Part shown: positions 50,938-55,222 of the stretch, one piece after another
Layout: each line of letters begins with the position of its first letter
Position numbering within the stretch: position 1 is the first letter of the stretch
From: Bdellovibrionia bacterium
GTDB lineage: Bacteria; Bdellovibrionota; Bdellovibrionia; Bdellovibrionales; JAGQZY01
Direction of reading: 5' to 3'
Length of the DNA stretch: 55,222 nucleotides
NCBI GenBank assembly: GCA_030424665.1
Contig: JAUHWN010000001.1
Span: 1 to 55,222 of the forward strand
Notes under the pieces: generated by a model
The model's input: only the letters and a program-made list of their open reading frames with translations
What the model was told of the DNA's origin: nothing
Databases searched by the model: none
Program-made: the position numbers and the translations under genes

Positions 50938-53580
50938 TCATTGCACGATCTGGCGATAGCTGACTTCTAGCTTCTTCGCCTTCGAAAGCTTGGCTTCATA
51001 GGTTCCTTCAATTAACGGATCTTTTTGTAAAGGAGCACAATAGCCGTAAACATTAATCTGCCTGCCAGCCTTCTTCGCCGTATCTGCTTTTATAAAGACC
51101 TCAGGATAATCATTTGATTCGTCTTTCTTTCCCTTTTCGCTGTCTCCCGAATTTTGGCTCTGCTTAGACTTTTGCTTTTTCTTTCCCTCGCGATAAAGGC
51201 TCAAGATATAATTCGAAAAAGTACCATCAATTTCCACACCCATCCCACAAACTTTGAACTGCTTCTTTTCATCCTGATAAAGGGCCTCAACTCCCAGGGA
51301 AACCCAAGATTGTTTTTGATCATCTCCAAGAAGACCCGTATTAGGACGTATACTTAAAAGAGTCATGTTAGACGGAAGAGAAAACTCAAGTCCCATACTT
51401 TCAAGCGAAACAGCCACCTGATTTTTACTGGATTTTTTAACTTTAAAGTCTCGAATAAATATAGGCCCTTTGGATTCATCACGCTCCTGGTAATCAATCA
51501 AAGAATCTACAGACCAAAAGAAAGGGTTAATCAGGTAATTGGGCAACCAATACTTAACGTAATTGGACCGAGAAATACTGAGTAGCGTTTTATCCAAAGT
51601 AGGAAACATCTTACTCAAGCACATGGCCCCCTGAGGTAAATTAATGCAGTACACATCAAATGTTAATCGATCAAACATTGAAAATGAATGCCGAACCCAC
51701 TGCCGACCGTGGAGATCCTCAATTTCCGTGGTAGAAATTTCTTTGTCTATTTCCTTGATCGTAAATTCTCGAGACGATTTAGGGCGAACCAATGGAGAAA
51801 ATGAATTTGCAATTATACCTTTTTCTCCGATGAAATTTTTTAAGAATAGATCAAATGGGAAGCTTCTCACTTTCTGCCATTCAGAAGACGAATAGTCGAA
51901 CTTAACTTGCGAGTAAGGAACACCAAAAACATAGGACCAAATTCGCTTTTTACTATCAAAAGGCCCTGTCGCATAAACAATTTCCTTTGGCCCTATGTCA
52001 CCTTTTGTATTTTCTAGATGATCCATCATGTAACCATAGGACTGAAAATCAAACTTTTTTTGCTCATCAAGCTTCTTCTTGTATTGATTAAAATCCTTTG
52101 GCGAAGGGGTATCTAAAAGGGCAGCCTGCTTTGGTATCATCTGACCATCTTCAAGAAGTTTGAACTTTGACTGACTTTTATCAAATTGAGAGGGAATGAT
52201 AATCGGAGTTTCAGCTGTAACAAATGAATTCCAACCAAGAGAAACAATCCCCTGATCATCTAAAGATTTCGTAATTTGTTCGAATTTAATTCTTACAACT
52301 TCATTGATTTTATTTAGAACAATTTCAGGAAACGGCTCAAGCTCTGTCGGAACTTTTACGTCGACAAGAACGTTTTCCATCGCTCGCAAGGTCTCCGGAT
52401 TTTCATCGAAGTTAGAATTATGGGGGAATGATAACCTTTCAAGAAGCCATCGAGGCGAATAATTGAGGAGTTTTCTAAACTCTATTTTTACGTCTTTCTC
52501 TTTTCTATTCGTAACAAACTTTCGCTTTCCTTGCAGAAGATAGTCAGCTGAGGTTCCTAGGTTGTAGTTTTCAGTCCAGGTACCAGCAAATACCAGCGCT
52601 ACAACATTTCCATATTCGTCTACTAATGGTCCACCACTATTCCCTGGACTGGCAGCTGCTGAATATCGCACAAATTTAATTTCAGGATCATTGGGATCAG
52701 AAGTTTCGCTGGCCATAATACCATCTCGAATTGCAATACCCTCACCATGTACATTCCCCACAGTAAAAACTTTTTGTCCAACCTGATAGTCACCCGAGAT
52801 ATTTAAAAAGCCATATTCTTTGAGCCCCGGGACTTCTAGAAAGAGAAAATCTTTTTTAATATCAAAACCTAGTATTCGCTTAACCTCATGCTTTTTATCA
52901 TCGCTTGTTTTAATCTTGAAGTTGGCGTCCATATCAATGATCAATTGACCAAATAAACAGTGGCTTGCCGTCAAAACAACATCTGGAGCAATAATAAAGC
53001 CCGTGCAGAAACCGGATTTATCTTTAAAGTCCTTATCCTCAAGGCCGCCATATTTTTTATAGTCTTTAACGGCATCCTCATTTCGAACCCTTTCAAATTC
53101 GACAATCTTAGAGCGTACGAAGGTCAATAATGAGTTTGGATCCATGGGTTTAGTGAGGCGTTGGTAGGCATAAAATGTGATCCCACTGCCGAGTAAAAAT
53201 ATCAAAGCTAAAGACAAACCCCAAATAACTCTTCGATTGGCTTTAGACTGCCCTACGACATCTTTTAAATTGTGGAGATTTGTAATATTAGTTTCAGCGT
53301 GTTCAAGATAATCTTCGGTTATTAAATCGACATCGTGTCCAAGGTCTATAGAAGTATCTTGATTAAGTTCAATAGGCTTACCGTCAAAATTGGGGTGGTC
53401 TTCTCGTAAATCTTGAAAATACCACTTATCATTTTCAAACCATATCTTCCCATGTTTTCTAGAAATAAACTCTTGAGTCAGAACAATATCACATTCTTGC
53501 GAACGACCTAAAACATAGGATCCAGGAGAAAGCTCCACTTTCTCAATTGTCATTCCTAAATAGCGAACAAGAATTTTCAT
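50938..53580 (-). CDS. Membrane FHA-trypsin fusion protein
   Basis: 880 residues. Residues 1-95: FHA phosphothreonine-binding domain (YVLGRSQECDIVLTQEFISRKHGKIWF with Gly25/Arg26 and Ser40-Arg-x-His). Residues 117-139: one transmembrane segment after a basic KANRR, placing FHA in the cytoplasm. Residues 160-335: trypsin-like serine protease domain with His207 (TASHC), Asp244 (KKDFLFL) and Ser315 (PGNSGGP), probably periplasmic. The remaining 540 residues are unrecognised; they are beta-rich with a Lys/Ser-rich insertion (KKQKSKQSQNSGDSEKGKKDE). The architecture suggests cytoplasmic phosphorylation control of an envelope protease. A partner kinase is not seen in this window. Confidence 0.85.
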   Translation of the reverse strand: MKILVRYLGMTIEKVELSPGSYVLGRSQECDIVLTQEFISRKHGKIWFENDKWYFQDLREDHPNFDGKPIELNQDTSIDLGHDVDLITEDYLEHAETNITNLHNLKDVVGQSKANRRVIWGLSLALIFLLGSGITFYAYQRLTKPMDPNSLLTFVRSKIVEFERVRNEDAVKDYKKYGGLEDKDFKDKSGFCTGFIIAPDVVLTASHCLFGQLIIDMDANFKIKTSDDKKHEVKRILGFDIKKDFLFLEVPGLKEYGFLNISGDYQVGQKVFTVGNVHGEGIAIRDGIMASETSDPNDPEIKFVRYSAAASPGNSGGPLVDEYGNVVALVFAGTWTENYNLGTSADYLLQGKRKFVTNRKEKDVKIEFRKLLNYSPRWLLERLSFPHNSNFDENPETLRAMENVLVDVKVPTELEPFPEIVLNKINEVVRIKFEQITKSLDDQGIVSLGWNSFVTAETPIIIPSQFDKSQSKFKLLEDGQMIPKQAALLDTPSPKDFNQYKKKLDEQKKFDFQSYGYMMDHLENTKGDIGPKEIVYATGPFDSKKRIWSYVFGVPYSQVKFDYSSSEWQKVRSFPFDLFLKNFIGEKGIIANSFSPLVRPKSSREFTIKEIDKEISTTEIEDLHGRQWVRHSFSMFDRLTFDVYCINLPQGAMCLSKMFPTLDKTLLSISRSNYVKYWLPNYLINPFFWSVDSLIDYQERDESKGPIFIRDFKVKKSSKNQVAVSLESMGLEFSLPSNMTLLSIRPNTGLLGDDQKQSWVSLGVEALYQDEKKQFKVCGMGVEIDGTFSNYILSLYREGKKKQKSKQSQNSGDSEKGKKDESNDYPEVFIKADTAKKAGRQINVYGYCAPLQKDPLIEGTYEAKLSKAKKLEVSYRQIVQ

Positions 53581-53600
53581 GCTACGATTGCTCCATTTAT

Positions 53601-54425
53601 TTAACTCTTATTTTGTGACCCCATGGTTCGATTTTGCAAACCCGCGGCAACAACTCCTCCACCGAGGAAGATCCACCAAAATAACAAAATCCAAAGCAAG
53701 AAGATAGGGATTGCAGCTAAACCACCATACACTTTGTTATAATTTAATATTTCTGTCGTGATATATGTATAAAAGCTGCCAATTATCTTAAGAGAGAGAA
53801 CTGAAATTAGGGACCCAAAAAAGGCCCAGCGCGCGTAAACCTTGGTTGGTGGTAAAATAATATAGAGTCCCCAGAAAACTAAAATCAAAAGAAAAGTCCC
53901 AGAGATCCCGGGAGTAATAACTCTCTGTTGCTGAACAAACTCAGTACTCGCCACCCCCAAAAAGACAGCAATTCCGATCGATCCCAACAATAGCATCGAC
54001 CAATACATGATAAGCTTCAGGGTAAACTTTCTTCCTTTTTTAACTCGCCATATTTTCTCAAAAGATTTCTCTATGTCTAAAAAAATTTTTGTGGCGGCAA
54101 AAACCAAGAAGACTAAACCCGAGACCCCGAGTGCACCAGAATGCACCCGACCGACCGAGTCCCAAACCAACTGATGTACAACTTCACCAGTTCCCGGAGC
54201 TAAATTATCTGTAATGAACATTTCCAATTTCCCTCTAAGCTCTTCGAGCCCACCCAAGGTCTTAAACACACTTAAGCTAATTGCTAATAGGGGAACTAGA
54301 CTAAATATAGTTGTAAAAGATAAACTTGAAGTTAAGAGCTGCATATTTGAGTCTTTTGCAACCCTGTAAATATCAATAAGGGACTGGCGCAGGAGCTTAA
54401 ATACCAGAGAAATCGTTTTTGCCAT
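53601..54425 (-). CDS. YihY/UPF0761 (formerly RNase BN) family membrane protein
   Basis: 274 residues from ATG at 54425. The frame extends to 54551, but the extra 42 residues overlap the divergent promoter region and are not family-like. Six-helix YihY signature: SSLSFTTIFSLVPLLAISLSVFK, LGVSGLVFLVFAATKIFLDIEKSFEKIWRVKKGR, KLIMYWSMLLLGSIG, VYARWAFFGSLISVLSLKIIGSFYTYI, and YNKVYGGLAAIPIFLLWILLFWWIFLGGGVVAAGL. The family was once annotated as RNase BN, which is not supported biochemically; the function is unknown. It is the last leftward gene, 20 bp after the FHA-protease 5' end, so the two probably share a transcript. Confidence 0.88.
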   Translation of the reverse strand: MAKTISLVFKLLRQSLIDIYRVAKDSNMQLLTSSLSFTTIFSLVPLLAISLSVFKTLGGLEELRGKLEMFITDNLAPGTGEVVHQLVWDSVGRVHSGALGVSGLVFLVFAATKIFLDIEKSFEKIWRVKKGRKFTLKLIMYWSMLLLGSIGIAVFLGVASTEFVQQQRVITPGISGTFLLILVFWGLYIILPPTKVYARWAFFGSLISVLSLKIIGSFYTYITTEILNYNKVYGGLAAIPIFLLWILLFWWIFLGGGVVAAGLQNRTMGSQNKS

Positions 54426-54574
54426 CTTAATGAAATGTCTGACATATTTGCTAAATTGTAAAGCGACAAAAGGATTTGGACCATATTTGGATCGAATACA
54501 CGGGATCTGGACCTCTGTTTGATTGGACATTAGGCAGTTTCGATTTACCATTAAAGATCATCAAGGAGTTTGTT

Positions 54575-54865
54575 GTGAAGCTTGTTTTAGGTAGTTTAGT
54601 TATTTTAAGTTTGTTAGCCGGATGCTCCTCTCATCCTATCAAACCCGAAGCAAAAAACGTAGAAACCTCAAGGGATGATGCCGATGAAGACTGCAAAAAT
54701 TTAGGCAAAGTCCAAGGTTCTGTTTCGAGTGTGAAGGGAAGTTTCGAGGAGGCCCTCGAAGATCTTAAACTCGATGCTGCCCGCAAGGGAGCTAATTTTG
54801 TAAAGATCGGCCAGACTTCTGCGATGGGTACTTCAGTACAAGGTGTAGCCTACTTTTGCCCTTAA
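54575..54865 (+). CDS. DUF4156-like lipoprotein
   Basis: 96 residues from GTG at 54575 with AAGGAG 6 bp upstream; the open frame to 54476 is leader. Lipobox LSLLAGC, then IKPEAKNVETSRDDADEDCKNLGKVQGS and a later DAARKGANFVKIGQTSAMGTSVQGVAYFC. This matches the family layout PEA..V.v......CKyLGEV.GS ... A...GAN.V and a terminal Cys. Small envelope lipoprotein of unknown role. It diverges from yihY with a short shared promoter region and is followed 12 bp later by the DUF1499 gene. Confidence 0.8.
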   Translation: MKLVLGSLVILSLLAGCSSHPIKPEAKNVETSRDDADEDCKNLGKVQGSVSSVKGSFEEALEDLKLDAARKGANFVKIGQTSAMGTSVQGVAYFCP

Positions 54866-54877
54866 AAAAGGAATTTG

Positions 54878-55222
54878 ATGACATCAGCCGTTTCAAAGCC
54901 ACTCATTAACGACGTTACTACTAATCCAGATCAACCCTTGGAGTTTTTCAAAATTAAGGAACTCCAAGCGAATTTAAACAAAGACCTATCCTACCCCGAG
55001 TCGTTTAACGAGATTCAGAGAAAGTTCTACCCAGGCTTAAAGCCTCTAAAAATAGATAAAGACCCCCTTCGAGTCATTGACGTCTGCCTTGCTCTCATCA
55101 AACAAAGGCAATGGGAGATTATTAACTTCAACGAATCCCAGTTGAGAATTGAAGCAGTGGTCACCACTAATCTCATGAAATTCAAAGATGATGTCGTCAT
55201 CCAAGTTTTTGATACAGGTGAC
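54878..55222 (+). CDS. DUF1499 family protein (C-terminus cut by window edge)
   Basis: 115 codons are visible from ATG at 54878, preceded by AAAGGAATTTG. The visible part ends in the DUF1499-type strand pair IINFNESQLRIEAVVTTNLMKFKDDVVIQVFD, matching the family's ...vE.....YLhae..S.lm.F.DDvei pattern. The N-terminal half is charged and shows no signal peptide. DUF1499 proteins are small and uncharacterised. It is likely cotranscribed with the DUF4156-like lipoprotein. Confidence 0.7.
   Translation, partial: MTSAVSKPLINDVTTNPDQPLEFFKIKELQANLNKDLSYPESFNEIQRKFYPGLKPLKIDKDPLRVIDVCLALIKQRQWEIINFNESQLRIEAVVTTNLMKFKDDVVIQVFDTGD

Noticed and set aside
53601-54425. Ribonuclease BN
   Set aside because: The family is integral membrane and the nuclease activity was reassigned to another protein; only the YihY label is kept.

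Overview
The window looks like chromosome from a low-to-mid GC, Gram-negative, respiratory bacterium. The likeliest group is the Bdellovibrionota (Bdellovibrio and relatives). This is an inference from gene content: a menaquinone pathway, a lexA-imuA-imuB-dnaE2 cassette, many orphan secreted proteins and lipoproteins with Cys-Gly lipoboxes, beta-barrel outer-membrane proteins, and frequent GTG/TTG starts. No rRNA, tRNA, CRISPR array, prophage or complete insertion sequence was seen.

Region 1 (1-11.6 kb) is a chorismate and menaquinone factory. A left-pointing operon, menF-menD-menH-menA with 4-bp overlaps for menF/menD and menD/menH, runs off the left edge. A divergent right-pointing pair carries DAHP synthase (aroF) and the menaquinone methyltransferase (menG/ubiE). 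Facing it, aroB-aroA-aroKDE-aroC is a tightly overlapped operon in which shikimate kinase, type I dehydroquinase and shikimate dehydrogenase are one polypeptide. The operon ends in a small protein with a histidine-kinase phosphoacceptor box but no recognisable ATPase domain. DAHP synthase through chorismate is therefore all encoded here, and chorismate is passed to MenF and MenD next door.

Region 2 (11.7-26.4 kb) holds a secreted unknown protein, two divergent base-excision glycosylases (ung, mpg), a VTT-membrane/flavin disulfide reductase fusion with its DUF547 partner, a DUF1820 gene, and a leftward series of six secreted proteins or lipoproteins. Two of these are paralogous pentapeptide-repeat lipoproteins with an exact 20-residue tyrosine pattern: Tyr on three consecutive pentads, then none on the fourth. 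A 28-bp exact repeat occurs upstream of two genes in this series.

Region 3 (26.4-33.3 kb) is the damage-inducible mutagenesis cassette: lexA, imuA, imuB and dnaE2. An array of six 11-bp direct repeats built on TTAC lies at the lexA promoter. A long inverted repeat with a second, competing 3' arm lies between imuB and dnaE2.

Region 4 (33.4-55.2 kb) is envelope biology: an EamA transporter, a GT9 glycosyltransferase, a small beta-barrel, lipoproteins, a probable ornithine-lipid pair (OlsB-like and OlsA-like), a TPR/winged-helix protein, a 1987-residue alpha-2-macroglobulin, a FadL-type porin, a membrane FHA-trypsin fusion, a YihY-family membrane protein, and DUF4156 and DUF1499 genes at the right edge.

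The most unusual signals are the three-faced tyrosine ladders, the 11-bp phased array at lexA, and the switch-like inverted repeat before dnaE2.
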